Source: Leuctra nigra
Lineage: Eukaryota > Arthropoda > Insecta > Plecoptera > Leuctridae
Assembly: GCA_934045905.1 (NCBI GenBank)
Contig: OW203765.1
Coordinates: 28,491,997-28,555,996, forward strand
Direction: 5' to 3'
Length of the DNA: 64,000 nucleotides
Shown in pieces: positions 41,101 to 52,184 of the stretch; the stretch's first letter is position 1; each line of letters opens with the position of its first letter. The notes under the pieces were generated by a model. The model was not told where the DNA came from. It saw only the letters and a list, made by a program, of their open reading frames with translations, and did not search any database. Both the position numbers and the translations under genes were made by a program.

Positions 41101-44100
41101 AAACGATGCGCCAAGTATTTTTTGATTTTCAAATAAAGTTTTGACTTGGCCCATTTTTTGATATCACTACTTTTCAGTGCAGAATTTTTTAGATTTCATA
41201 ATTTTTTTAGTTAAAGAGACTTGGCTGGTATTTTTACACGGAGTGTTTTTTATGGGGATATCACTCCTTTTTTTAGTTTATTCTTAGAACTTGTGACGTC
41301 ATATCGATTGAATTCAATTACTAAATCCATTAAAAAAAGTCGCCATTGACAATTTGGTTTACTAATGAAAATCTGCGTATGGTACTATATATTTGCTTTA
41401 AATGATCTTTCATGAAGAACAGCATAGGTTTCATTCTTATCAGTCAACCGAGTTCCGAGATATGGCAACACTTCGGTTTTCAAAATGGCTGCTGAACTTA
41501 CTGCACTGCCACAAATAATGTATATCTATAAATTATGTGTATCATTTTAAGTTTTCTGAATATGTATTCATTATATAGGAGGGGATTATAATAATTTTTA
41601 AATTTGAATGACGTCATTTCCGGTCTCATAAATAGGAAATTTCTAGTGTGACTGTTCCTATTTCATAGAGATGACCTTCCGAATCGTTTGGCGGTAGTTT
41701 CATACCGATCAGTCAACCAATTTTCAAGATATGACGTTACTTCCGGTTTCAAAATGGCTGCTGAAATCACTGACCCCTTGAATTATAATTTAAACATGAT
41801 TACATTTTATTATAAGCTGTCTCAAATAGTATATTTATTGTATCAAAATGTAAATTTGTGAGATTTTTAAAATGTGTAACGTCATTTCCGGTTTCGGTAT
41901 GGGACACTACAAATATTATTGATGATAATACATAAAGTTGACTGTCTAAATTGTTTAGCGCTGGTTTCGTTCAAATCTATTTAGCCGTTATTGACATATG
42001 ATGTCACTTCCGGTTTCAAAATGGCGGCTTCCGGTAGGTTTTATAATAAGTCAAATGAGATATCAAAAGTACATACGTTACATAAATAACAAAATAATCG
42101 GATCAAATTTGTTGCCGAAATGCCAATCGATGTATTTCAAATTTCATGACGTCATTTCCGGTTTCGTTAACATAAATTTTAGTCCGTTGCTATTGATAAT
42201 CCATATATTTGACCGTCTGAATCGTTTGGCGCAAATTTCGTTCCGATCGGTCTAGCCGTTGACGAGATATGACGTCACTTCCGGTTTCAAAATGGCGGCA
42301 CAAAAAATTAATGGGGTGAAGGTTAAATCAGACGCCAAAAGTGCACACGTGGTAAAAATGTGAGATCAATCGGTTCAGCCGTTTAGGCTGTGGCCTGTTT
42401 ACCGGATTTGAATTCCAGGAGACTACTACTACTACTACTACTACTGAGATTATTATTATTATGAAAACCGCCCTAAAACACTGTTTTCACGGCCCTCTAG
42501 CGCGCAAAGGGCGTAACCTATTGTTACCAAATTTGGTATATGTTGTAGGGTGGGCCATAGCTCGAAATTAAGATATATCGCAACAATGTGAGATTTTCCA
42601 ATTTTAAGATCCAGTAGGCCGAAAATGCCACTTTGATGCTTACTGTAAAAGTGGGTTTGCTCCAGCCTTTATATGAGAGTGTGCGCGCGCCGTACGACTT
42701 GGCTGGCGTGGAGCGACCGCTCCACTAGATATCCAATTGTCTAACAAATTGAAGTATAATCATCATTGCTCATTCTCAAACAACCAAAGAGGTATTACTC
42801 GTAGTTCTTTTAACAAGTTCTTTCTCCCTCCGAAAACTTGGGTATATTTAAGTGAAAGAAGGGATTAAAGTTGTTCATCTACTCGTACATCAGAAGTCCG
42901 ATTCCAGTTCATTTCCTTTAACCAATTAGTGATTTCACAAAACGTTGTAATCGACATTGTGGAGATTCAAGTCATACTGTCAAAGATTCTTAAAGTTTCA
43001 AAGGACTAACTTCCTCCAACACTTGCGGCCTTCATTGGCAAGATGTTTGTACAACAGTTTCTACATCTCCACTATCTCCCAGGATTCTTCGGTGTCCCCG
43101 ACGAAGGCACGTGGCTGCCCGTCAACCCCAACTACCTGGAGTTAAACTAGGACCTCATTGGCAAGATGTTTGTACAACAGTCTCCCAGGATTCTCCGGTG
43201 TCCCCGACGAAGGCACGTGGCTGCCCGTCAACCCCAACTACCTCGAGTTGAACTTGAGGACCTCATTGGCAAGATGTTTGTACAACAGTTTCTACATCTC
43301 CACTATCTCCCAGGATTCTCCGGTGTCCCCGACGAAGGCACGTGGCTGCCCGTCAACCCCAACTACCTCGAGTTGAACTTGAGGACCTCATTGGCAAGAT
43401 GTTTGTACAACAGTTTCTACATCTCCACTATCTCCCAGGATTCTCCGGTGTCCCCGACGAAGGCACGTGGCTGCCCGTCAACCCCAACTACCTGGAGTTG
43501 AACTAGGACCTCATTGGCAAGATGTTTGTACAACAGTTTTTACATCTCCACTATCTCCCAGGATTCTCCGGCGTCCCCGACGAAGGCACGTGGCTGCCCG
43601 TCAACCCCAACTACCTGGAGTTGAACTTGAGGACCTCATTGGCAAGTTGGTTGTAAGAAAGTGTCTCACATCCTCCACTCTCTCCCAGGATTCTCCGGTG
43701 TCCCCGACGAAGGCACGTGGCTGCCCGTCAACCCCAACTACCTGGAGTTGAACTTGGCCGCGCAGAAGGCGACGCCCGTCAGCCACTACAACGTGTACAA
43801 GAGGCTGGTGGAGGCGAGGAGGACGCCGACGATACAGAGAGGAGGTTACCGCATCCAGGCGCTCAACCAGAACGTCGTGTTGCTCGTCAGGTACGTCAAA
43901 TGAGAGCTTCTCCCCTTACACGAATACAGAGAATCGATTCTTAAACGAAACGTCTGTTTGATATTATATTTGAAATGTATCTTCCGAAATTCTGGGAGAT
44001 TAATATAGCTTTCTCTCTAGGGACAGCGCCAGGAATTTTTGATGGGAGGGTTGGGGGGGGGGGGGCAGTTAGCGGCGGACAATTACTTAGGGTGGGCACA

Positions 44101-45001
44101 TAATTTCCACTGAGAGTTAAAAGATTGCCATGTCTTTCAGGGCGATATTTGTATTTTTAAATCAATAGAAACGAATTTGGGACGCTGAAAATACTACTTC
44201 TGGAATGATTGACATTCACATGAAATAGGGGTGGATTGTAAAATTACCAAATAAAGGTTTTACATACAGCCTACAACATGAATGTAGTATCATTAAAAAA
44301 TATATTTAATCAGTGTTATTTGATACCTACTTTTATTTCATTAAATTATAACTAAAAATTCAAATTTAAAGACGCAGTAATAAAAGTATCTTGGATTATT
44401 TTTGGGTTTTTAATTTTTGGGTCGGTCAATTTTGGGTGGGCGCACGCCCATCCCGGGTTCCCTGGCGCCGTGCCTGTTTATCTAATTCTTCTGTTTTGAA
44501 TATCAATTGATATTATGTCTTCATTGCTCTACAACTTTACGTTTGTGGAAAATGTTGACCAATGGATAAAATTACCATTCCCAAAGATCACAATTCGTAT
44601 CTGCAAAAGGACAAAACAAATCAACAAAATTTAGTAATGAAATCGTCGAGATTACCAAATTAGGTAAAAGATGAAGTACATAATCCGTTGCCTCCGCCTC
44701 CTACAGGGACCTCGCCAACGAGGACACCTTCATCGCCGTCATCAACGTCGGTCTCACGGAGACGACCGTGGACCTGAGCACCGTCGTGGCGCCCGACGCC
44801 GTCGTCTACACCGCCAGCATCAACTCGGGCATCACGGAGGGGTGCGTTGCTGTTTGAAACACGGATGCTGTGATCTTGTGTGTCGTGAGAATAAAACTAA
44901 TATTGTGTTACAGTGATGTCATCATGACGAACGCCGTGACGCTACCGCCCCGTGCGTCGGTTCTGCTGTTGAAGTCGGCTGCTGGACGGGTAAGGAATTA
45001 A
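32125..45001 (+). CDS. Secreted maltase / alpha-glucosidase B (GH13, insect maltase type)
   Basis: Ten exons: 32125-32299, 35194-35373, 36489-36649, 37306-37431, 38602-38843, 39388-39586, 40361-40616, 43689-43890, 44707-44841, 44914-45001. Lengths and phases equal those of maltase A except in the last exon, giving 587 residues. The signal peptide is the same as in A. Catalytic residues fall at the same positions: Asp231 (GFRIDA), Glu300 (MTEA), Asp366 (GNHD). Region I is DYVANH. The last exon could instead splice at a GTAAGG at 44990; I chose read-through to TAA at 44999. Some exons are almost identical to A (1, 7, 8) while others differ more (4, 5, 6), which suggests patchy gene conversion. 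Partial exon 1 and exon 8 arrays are larger here. Confidence 0.9.
32307..32637 (+). repeat. Two partial copies of maltase B exon 1 with splice donors
   Basis: Units start at 32307 and 32476 (169-bp period) and end at donors 32469 and 32638. Breakpoints equal those in maltase A, so the first duplication predates the gene duplication or was spread by conversion; the extra unit is specific to B. Confidence 0.9.
32680..32860 (+). mobile_element. SINE, head missing, in intron 1 of maltase B
   Basis: gaccttcctgactgaggag, ccctactaataggccac and cattcatccgtcgccgtta match the SINE body and tail. The pol III-type A and B boxes are gone. Confidence 0.65.
32869..33080. mobile_element. MITE family M2, copy 2
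   Basis: Inverted ends of about 45 bp: TATACTCAACAAATCGTAAA at the left and tttatgatttgttgagtgta at the right. Between them is the core shared with 29118-29350. Confidence 0.8.
33081..35193 (+). other. Rest of intron 1 of maltase B
   Basis: AT-rich sequence with no recognised gene or element, only short simple repeats (a triple ttcaccatcca near 34415-34442). Confidence 0.4.
35744..36318. mobile_element. hAT-type MITE with 8-bp target duplication
   Basis: Ends CAGTGGTCGAATTGG and CCAATTCGACCACTG are perfect inverted repeats. The flanks CATATACC (35736-35743 and 36319-36326) form an 8-bp duplication. CAG ends and 8-bp duplications are diagnostic of hAT. It carries poly-G/poly-C tracts and repeated ccttgccccGCAGGGCG modules. 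Confidence 0.9.
36650..37305 (+). other. Intron 3 of maltase B
   Basis: The segment 37035-37100 (ccaaaaacatgtttttcgagg then ccctcttgctagtaaacggc) resembles part of the interspersed repeat at 42480-42530. No gene is visible. Confidence 0.35.
37675..38036. mobile_element. hAT-like MITE in intron 4 of maltase B
   Basis: Ends AGGGGTCGGCAACC and GGTTGCTGACCCCT are inverted and typical of hAT elements. It carries aacgccctgcggggcaac. No matching 8-bp duplication could be seen. Confidence 0.6.
39684..40135. mobile_element. hAT-type MITE with 8-bp target duplication, intron 6 of maltase B
   Basis: Ends TAGGCGCGTAAGAAG and TTCCTACGCGCCTG are inverted (first base mutated). The flanks GTTGTATG (39676-39683 and 40136-40143) match. 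It includes the gccctgcggggcaac module several times and a C-rich tract. Confidence 0.85.
40860..41257. repeat. Foldback, short version
   Basis: Inverted arms of about 153 bp start CCCCATAAAAAACACTCCGT and share aataccagccaagtctctt and ttggcgcatcg with the foldback at 8458-9582. Arm similarity is near complete. Confidence 0.85.
41608..42284 (-). repeat. CRE/ETS motif array in Helitron-like copy 2
   Basis: ATGACGTCAYTTCCGG occurs at 41608, 42146 and 42269, with one- or two-base variants at 41731, 41876 and 41998. Most copies are followed by GTTTCAAAATGGCGGC-like sequence. Spacing is about 120-150 bp. Confidence 0.75.
43023..43688 (+). repeat. Five partial copies of maltase B exon 8 with splice acceptor
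   Basis: Acceptors followed by GATTCTYCGG lie at 43083, 43189, 43314, 43439 and 43562, before the intact exon at 43689. Spacing is 106, 125, 125, 123 and 127. Copies differ (GAACTAG, GAACTTG, CTCGAG vs CTGGAG), and the intron part changes from caagatgtttgtacaacag to caagttggttgtaagaaag in the last interval, the version used in maltase A. The single unit nearest the exon therefore resembles gene A. Confidence 0.92.
44020..44480. mobile_element. hAT-like MITE in intron 8 of maltase B
   Basis: Ends GGGACAGCGCCAGGAA and CCTGGCGCCGTGCCTG are inverted. The neighbouring 8 bp (tctctcta and tttatcta) match at six positions. It contains a poly-G tract. Confidence 0.65.
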
Positions 45002-46252
45002 CTGATTGGCATGCAGACGATTGTCGACCACATTCTCTGCTGACAGGGCTCAGTACGATTAAAATTAACTTCTATTTTCTTACTGAAAATCAAAAGATAA
45101 TGGAATTAAAAATCTATCTAATCTGTCTTGATGTTACTCTTCTTCTTTCACCATCTTCTTTACTTCCTCTTGTTTCTTCTTTCTCTGTCCAAACCGATCA
45201 CTTCTTTCTATCTTTCTATTCCACACTTTTATTTCAGGAACCATATTATTTCAGTCTTGGAAGGATCTATATTTCTATCCATCTGTACATTAATCTTTAT
45301 CATTTTCAATGTGTTACATAAACCTGCTATACATTAAAGTAAATCCTGCTCTCTTTGTCTCTATAATGAATCCCATTCCAGATTCCAATCAGCTATCATT
45401 TTAGTCCAGGTATCTTCTGAATCGACATTAAGCTCATTTTGAATGGGTCCACCAATAATTTATTTCTTCCGTTCTTGTCACAGTAGTTTTTTGATGTGTT
45501 TTCGTTTTGCTGCATTTTCTCGGTAATTATTGTCCAAAACATCTCCTCCAATTAATAATAAAAAATATCTCAGCTTTTCCAGGATAAACAATAAACCTAT
45601 CATTGCTTTGAAATTTCTGCTTGGAAATTGAGAATGTGGCAGTGTCATCTTTCCTTCTTCGCTATACGTCACACTTCTCACCTGCAAAACTATGTTATAT
45701 CTTGAAGGTTACATGGGATTAGGAAGAACAATAAAGTCAATTTTATATATTATTTCGAAGATAGCGATTCTGATCTTATAGTGATCATTCATTGACAGTC
45801 CATGTTTAATGATTTTTTAAGGTTTTGTGTATCAGTATTTCGTACAAACCAAAAGCATATTTTGAAAGCTAATGAAAACCATTGACGTGACCAGATATTC
45901 TAGGCATATTTAAATTCGGGTGTGCTGGACAGAATTTTAAAATGTGAAATCTCAAAGAAAACGCTGCCGGAACTGGAACCGAATTGTTGTCTACCGTCTG
46001 GAGCTCAACTATTCTAACCACTCAGTACCGATCTAGATGGGTATTCATAAACGTATTCCATTGAGAGGTTATTTCTCTACTGTTGAACCTATAAATGTAC
46101 AACACTTTTATTGCAAATAACGCAGTGGCAGAATCTGTAAAATCATCAATTAAGATTTTTAGGATTAGAAAAAAGGATCTTCTTCTTCTTTAACTTATAT
46201 ATAGGATACAATCCTGTTCAAAACCAATTTAAAACGTTTTGTACTGAGCTCT
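45002..46252. other. Intergenic sequence downstream of maltase B
   Basis: AT-rich, with a pyrimidine-rich stretch at 45135-45250. No gene or repeat boundary was recognised. Confidence 0.4.
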
Positions 46253-46495
46253 TCATTCTAATGAATCCTTCCATCTCTTGTTTGGACGTCCTATTCTTCT
46301 CTTTCCTCTGGGCCGATTGTCCCGTGCAACCCTAACTAATCGCCCTTGATCCATCCTTGAAATGTGTTCATCCCAAAGAAGTCTTCTTTCCTTAATCCAA
46401 TCAGCCACATCTGTAACTCTGCAGGTGTCCCTTATACTTTCATTCCGTATCCGATCCAGTCTCGTTTTACCTAATATTCTTCTTAAGACTTTCAT
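46253..46495 (-). pseudogene. LINE reverse transcriptase C-terminal remnant
   Basis: The minus-strand frame has RRILGKTRLDRIRNESIRD, WIKERRLLWDEHISRMD and RLVRVARDNRPRGKRRIGRP. These motifs close many insect non-LTR retrotransposon polyproteins. It belongs to a different subfamily from the remnant at 12.9 kb. Confidence 0.75.
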
Positions 46496-47056
46496 TTCGG
46501 TTACCTGCGACTGATGTCTTGTCTTAGATGTGTCGGGATAATATGATAATTATCATAATATGAATATGAAAATAATATGAAAATGGGATGGGATAATATG
46601 GGATAATATGAAAAAAGGATAATATGGTAAATTATGACGAAATAATCCGTATTCTTGGGACAATAAATTAATCATGATTCTCCTCTCAGGCTGATTATGT
46701 TTTGGTAATATTTTACTACCTACGTAATGAAGGTTGTGATTTTTCCAAATTCCGGCGATGGGTATCGACCGTTATTTTCCTTCGTCTATCTAGATATTAA
46801 TGGTGTGCCGCCCTTAATTGAAGGGTCAATCAGTCAACTTATAAAGAAGTGTTTAACAAATATAACAGGCCACATCAGAAAAAGAATCCTCATAGTCTAT
46901 AATGTTGTTGACAAGGGGTGGACTTCGCAAAAAAAAAGCACAAAGTATTTTTAAAATGAAATCTATTAGGTAATTTGACTGCCATTTCTTTCAGACCTGC
47001 AGTAGTACTACTGCTATTACTGCTAATATACTACCACTACTACTACTGCTACTCCT
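46496..47056. other. Spacer before the MULE
   Basis: Includes short gggataatatg repeats near 46590-46625 and a (TAC)n-like stretch at 47000-47064 into which the transposon inserted. No gene. Confidence 0.4.
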
Positions 47057-47304
47057 ACCACTACACGAAGCAATCAAGAAAGGAAGGATTCCTAATATTC
47101 CTCTCTCTGATTGGTTGGAGTAGCGCATGCGCACTATGATATTCTGGGACTTAGAAGAAATTGCAAGGTGTAAGTAGGTGTAAGATTTGAGGTTATGACT
47201 TCTTTTGTGACTTTTTGTGTGTTTTTATGACGTTCGTGGTCATGGAATAGTGCTAGGTAGTAGGTATTGTGATAAGTAAAGTAATACTATAGGTATCTTT
47301 AGTC

Positions 47305-50066
47305 ATGGAATCGTGCTATTTATGTGATAAGTCACTGTCAAATTCTTACAATCTCTACAAACATTTGCGCAATGTGCACAACATAGTGCCTCAACTCAAA
47401 CAAGGATCTCCTGGTACTTTGAAGTCCTTTTCATGCCACTTGTGCGAGTCAAGTTTTCAGAAAAAGTTTAACCTAAATAAACATCTACGCAAGAAGCATT
47501 CCACTTGCCCGAAGACGTCTCCTCGCAAACTTGCTTCTACCGGGAAGGTGATGAGCAAAATAAAATGTTCTGAATGTTGCTTTGTTCTTGCCGACACCAA
47601 ACATTTGCGGAACCATTTGAGCGATGTTCACGATATCAACTCGGAAAAGGAAGAATTGAAATTTAACTCACTGAAAGGTAAGTGGCTCTTGTAGGACTCA
47701 CTAATAGAAATGTCATCAATTCATATTTTATGCTGATTGAAAATTAAAGTTAGCAAACACACTTCAATATCGTAACATTTTGGTTATGTTTTGATTGTTA
47801 CAGAATTTCAATTATGGAAGGCAACGACCGAAAGAGAAACACGCACACAGTTCGTTTTGATGACAGGAGTGAAAGTACTTGGAAATCGGAAGAAATACTA
47901 TTACAACTGTCATCGGTCAGGCAGTTTTTCTACAAAAGCAACTGGGAAAAAAAGGATGAAAAGTCAAGGTTCGAATAAAATTGAAAGGACATGTCCTTCT
48001 TCTATGGTTGTTACTGAGTCTGAATGTGACGTCGAAGTGATTTACTGGAAAACTCACTGCAACCACTCCAGAAGCTTCAGCCGCCTGTCACTCACATATG
48101 AGGAACGAACACAACTAGCAGGTAAATTGCACTTTCACTAGTAACAAAATATGAATATAGTCGTTAAATGTAACTACTATTGTGTTCTGATAGTCAGATT
48201 TTATTAAAAAAAATGTAGTAGGTATTTAGTTATCCAACCAATAAAACAAAATTTCTATCCACAGGAAAAATAGCCGATGGAGTGACATTGGAAAGAATTA
48301 TGGATGACATCCGCGATGAAGCTGTGGACCAGATTACTACGAAGAGTTTTGTCACCAAGAACCATCTGCGAAACATCAGGAGAGACTTTAATCTCCACGT
48401 AGGCCGACAACACGCCGATGATGCAACGAGTGTTCACTTGTGGGTTGAGAGTATGAACAAGCTTGGCGTCGAAGAGAACCCTGTTGCTCTGTACAAGCCT
48501 CAGGGAGTGGAGGACCCCTCTGGGGTGTTAGAGAAGAAAGATTTCTTTTTGGTAATATTGACGTCATTTCAAAGAAAAATGTTAGAACAGTTTGGCAAAA
48601 AGAAAATATGTGTAGATAGTACTCATGGTACAAACCAGTACGACTTTGAGTTGACGACACTTCTGACCGTGGACGAGTATGGATCTGGCTGTCCTGGGGC
48701 TTTTTGCCTAAGTAATAGGAAGGATACGCTCTCATGGAACTTATTTTTTAAAACCGTCCGTGATAGAGTAGGAAATATTGAAACCGATGTATTCATGTCA
48801 GACGATGACCCTTCGTTCTACAATGCCTGGGAAATTGTGATGGGTCCATCAAAGCAAAGGCTTTTGTGCACTTGGCACGTCGATAAAAATTGGCGAAAAA
48901 GTATCAGAGAGAAAATTACGGGTAGTAATGAAATGAAAGCTCTTATCTACAAGGCCGTACGTGTACTTTTGCAAGAAACTAATCCTAATCAGTTTGCAAT
49001 CTCTCAAGAACAGTTAATTCAAGAACTAACTGATGATGAATCGACCAAGGAGTTTGGTGAATACTTCCGAAAACACTATTCTACTCGATCAGAAATGTGG
49101 GCGTACTGCTTTCGTATAGGTTCTGGGATTAATACAAACATGTATTTAGAGGCACTCCATAAAGTATTTAAACATTTTTACCTTCAAGGTAAGAAGAATA
49201 AGCGAATGGATACATGTATAACGGCTTTGATTAAGTTCAGCCGTGATAAGATTTTTGAGCGTCTGATAAAGGTTACAAAAAATAAGCCTTCGCAGCGTGT
49301 CAGCAGTATACATTTGAGTCATCGGCGTAGTGATCAAATAACTGATTCAATGATACAGTCATTTGAGGGACCGGTGTGGGAGGTTACATCGAGTAGTAAC
49401 TCTGATATTCAGTACACCGTACTGAAGAACTCTGAACCATCATGTGTAAACAACTGTCAATTTCTTTGTCCCACCTGTAACATCTGTGTCCACATGTACA
49501 GTTGTAACTGCATTGATAATCTTATCAAATTCAATATTTGCAAGCATATTCATGCATGTGTACGCAGGTCATCAGATCCACTAGAAAACGATGTTCTCTT
49601 GATGGATAAACTAGATTCTGATGTTGAAGATTCAACCACTGCTGATCTGCTCTCCGCTGTACAAGCGCACAATGCGATACTTCATCAAACTGCAGACACG
49701 AAGAAATTGATGATGGAAAAGTTAAATCTTCTGATGGGACAAGTCTCCTCCTTGGAGTTTACGGAAGAAGATTCGAATGTAGTCATTAAAAGACTTGACC
49801 AGTTAATTGACATTACTAAAGACATCAAACGCAGAAGTTCATTGGACGATGTCGACTTAGATGATGGTGGAAATAAGGAGCCTGCAAATAAAAATGTGGA
49901 GCCCCAAACTCGCTTTTATTCTACGAAGAGGAAGCGTTCTGTGAAAGACAGTAGTGTTACATTTTGCAAACCTTCTTCAAAGCAGCACATCAACATTATT
50001 CAAGGACTTAATGACAAGAATCATGAAGTGTTAAATATTCATTCAAGTTTTGATCATCTCTACTAA
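47305..50066 (+). CDS. MULE transposase with three C2H2 zinc fingers and SWIM finger
   Basis: Three exons, 47305-47677, 47804-48121 and 48265-50066, join in frame into 830 residues without internal stops. Residues 1-115 carry three C2H2 fingers (CYLCDKSLSNSYNLYKHLRN, CHLCESSFQKKFNLNKHL, CSECCFVLADTKHLRNHL). The second exon holds a FAR1/FLYWCH-like DNA-binding region (RKKYYYNCHRSG, then YWKTHCNHSR). The MULE DDE domain follows, with KICVDSTHGTN, VFMSDDDPSFYNAW and the CTWHVDKNW motif. A SWIM finger (CNCIDNLIKFNICKHIHAC) lies near residue 640. The C-terminus is hydrophilic with KRKR. It would cut and paste the element. Intact ends and frame suggest recent or current activity. Confidence 0.92.
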
Positions 50067-50159
50067 CAATATCTACGTGATGGTAAATTAGTTGATGATG
50101 ATAATGTGATGGTAAATTTGTATAAAAACCATGATTGAATCTCATTATTAGTTTTGGAA

Positions 50160-50760
50160 AACGGTCTTGTATTTAATTTTCATTTTGAGGTGCTATAATA
50201 TCATCTTGTAATTAGGTAGACTATACGTAACTTATTAACTGATGTAATTCTTCTATGGACATGGCCATTTAAATCAGAAGACATTTGAGATAATTTTCTT
50301 GTATTTAATTTTAATTTTGATGTGCTATAATATCATCTTGTAGTATTTACTATTTAGGTATACCTATGTAACTTAAACTGATGTAATTTTTCTATGGACA
50401 TGGCAATTTAAATCAGAAGACATTTGAGATAATTTTCTTGTATTTAATTTTAATTTTGATGTGCTATAATATCATCTTGTAATATTTACTATTTAGGTAT
50501 ACCTATGTAACTTAAACTGATGTAATTTTTCTATGGACATGGCAATTTAAATCAGAAGACATTTGAGATAATTTTCTTGAATTTAATTTTAATTTTGATG
50601 TACTATAATATCATCTTGTAATTAGGTATATAATCGTAAATTTTTATTTGGACATGGCCATTTAAGTCGGAAGATACTTCATGATTCTTGTGAACAAAGT
50701 GAAGTTGAATTGACCGTTATTGTGTGTTATAATCTTGAATTTAATTTTAATTTTGAGGTG
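50160..50760 (+). repeat. Subterminal tandem repeats of the MULE
   Basis: A ~135-bp unit containing cttgtatttaattttaattt, gatgtgctataatatcatc and ctatggacatggc is repeated about four times (starts near 50166, 50298, 50437 and 50577) with a partial fifth at 50733. Such arrays near MULE ends often bind transposase. Confidence 0.85.
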
Positions 50761-50852
50761 CTATTATATGACCACTAATAAATGTTGTCTTAAACTTACC
50801 AATTTCATATTTTTCCCACATGTAAAAATTTATATTTAAAGGCTAACGTAGT

Positions 50853-50994
50853 AAGGGCCGGTATAACCAAAGTTAATCTGAGCCGGATTAACTAAATATT
50901 GGACTAAATTGGACTAAGCCAATCAGATACCTCAAAATGAGTGAAACAGTTGAATTTAATCCAGCACAATTTAACTTTGGTTATTACGAGCCTA
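50853..50994. mobile_element. MITE family M3, copy 2, nested in the MULE
   Basis: Inverted ends AGGGCCGGTATAACCAAAG and ctttggttattacgagcct. Homologous to 31669-31825 and 57274-57415. Confidence 0.75.
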
Positions 50995-51149
50995 ATTGTT
51001 ATTAAAAAGCATTTGAAAAATCGCGCCAAATCATTCTGAGCATGCGCTACTTCAACCAATCAGAGAGAGGAATATTTGGAATCCTTCCTGTCTCGATTGC
51101 TTCGTACCACTACTACCATGATGAGGCAAACAGCAGGTTGAAGCTCAGC

Positions 51150-51242
51150 ATGGCACTGACGTTTTTCGCTCTTCTACTGTTCTTCTGTCATCAAGCATGG
51201 GTTGACGCTAAGCTGAGGTTAAAGATGACAAGACCGTGTTGA
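51150..51242 (+). CDS. Possible 30-residue secreted peptide next to the MULE
   Basis: MALTFFALLLFFCHQAWVDA resembles a signal peptide and is followed by KLRLKMTRPC and a stop. It begins 45 bp outside the MULE. There is no homologue I recognise and no intron structure; a chance hydrophobic frame is quite possible. Confidence 0.2.
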   Translation: MALTFFALLLFFCHQAWVDAKLRLKMTRPC

Positions 51243-51585
51243 CTGCACTCCCCATTTCTGTTTATTGTAGTGTGTTCAAAATTATATTTTGTAATTCAAT
51301 GAAATGTTTTTCACATAGTTTTTCTGTTATTTCAAAATGTAGGCCTCCTTATGAGAATCAGTCTTATTCAATGTGAATTTGAGATGAGCTAAATCTAAAA
51401 GTTCAGTTTGTATTCTATGTATTCTCCAGATATGAACTGCCATGCCATAGCTTTAGTAAAATAATAATGAATAAGACATTCATGTATATTTTGTGAATAT
51501 TAAATTAACTAATTTCAGAAATACAAAATATGCGCTTACAAATCTGCATTCATGTTTAATATCTTACTTTATGTTAATATGCATT

Positions 51586-51784
51586 ACCCATGGGTACCTA
51601 TATTTTCAAGATCGTTCCAGACAATTTTGAAATTTCATACGGATTCATGACCGCCTGACGTCAGACCAAACAAAATGACAAACTGACGTGGCAGATTGAA
51701 TGCTATTTCGTTCGGAATGACGTCACTTTGACGTCACGCTCGATTATACGAGCACTCGAACAATCTCGAAAATATGGGTCCAGT
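51586..51784. mobile_element. MITE with ~28-bp inverted ends and TGACGTCA motifs
   Basis: tacctatattttcaagatcg at the left is matched by cgaacaatctcgaaaatatg at the right in reverse complement. The interior has three TGACGTCA-type palindromes. No coding frame. Confidence 0.65.
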
Positions 51785-52005
51785 GAGTTGTACGTAAAAA
51801 TTCAAAGTTTATTAAATATCCGCCGAAATGAGTTAGTAACTGAAGAGTGGTGCCACCTGGAGTCAGTTGTCGACACCAAGCGTTGTATGCGACGGTAGCT
51901 CAATCGATAATAAAAGTACCAGTTAGGCCCAATAGAGGGCAGCAGCAATCTCGTTGGAGCAACGGAGACATTATGGACTTTTTGGAGCTTTTTCTAAAAC
52001 TACAA

Positions 52006-52184
52006 TAGACCATTTTAAATATTATCTCTGCTTTCTAAGAAAAATCATATGCAGTTTGATTTCCAGACACCTTAGTCCCTGTTTCAACAATAGGTAAAAC
52101 AGGGACTAAGGTGTCTGGAAATAATACTGCATATGATTTTTCTTAAAAAGCAGAGCCACCGAGATAATATTTAAAATGGTATAT
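52006..52184. repeat. 179-bp perfect-type hairpin
   Basis: agaccattttaaatattatc..atcatatgcagt is matched by its reverse complement, and the centre is a second hairpin (ccagacaccttagtccctgt / acagggactaaggtgtctgg). Probably a foldback MITE. Confidence 0.8.

Larger units (their letters stand above)
40860..42729 (-). mobile_element. Helitron-like element, second copy, 3' end missing
   Basis: Read on the minus strand it starts A|TC with the same TAGTGGAGCGGTCGCTCCAC hairpin as 7233, continues through the same family of CRE/ETS repeats and reaches a foldback at 41257-40860 at the same relative place. The 3' CTRR terminus seen in copy 1 is not found. It sits in intron 7 of maltase B. Confidence 0.5.
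47065..51105 (+). mobile_element. Complete Mutator-like (MULE) DNA transposon
   Basis: Terminal inverted repeats of about 75 bp start ACGAAGCAATC at both ends and share ggaaggattcc, atattcctctctctgattgg and agtagcgcatgc. ACCACTAC flanks both ends (47057-47064 and 51106-51113), an 8-bp target duplication in the size range of MULEs. The element is 4041 bp and carries one transposase gene with two introns, subterminal tandem repeats and a nested MITE. Confidence 0.92.

Noticed and set aside
40860..41257. Independent target-site duplication around the short foldback
   Set aside because: Flanks do not form a convincing duplication, and the same flank appears at the other copy, so it is probably an internal part of a larger element.
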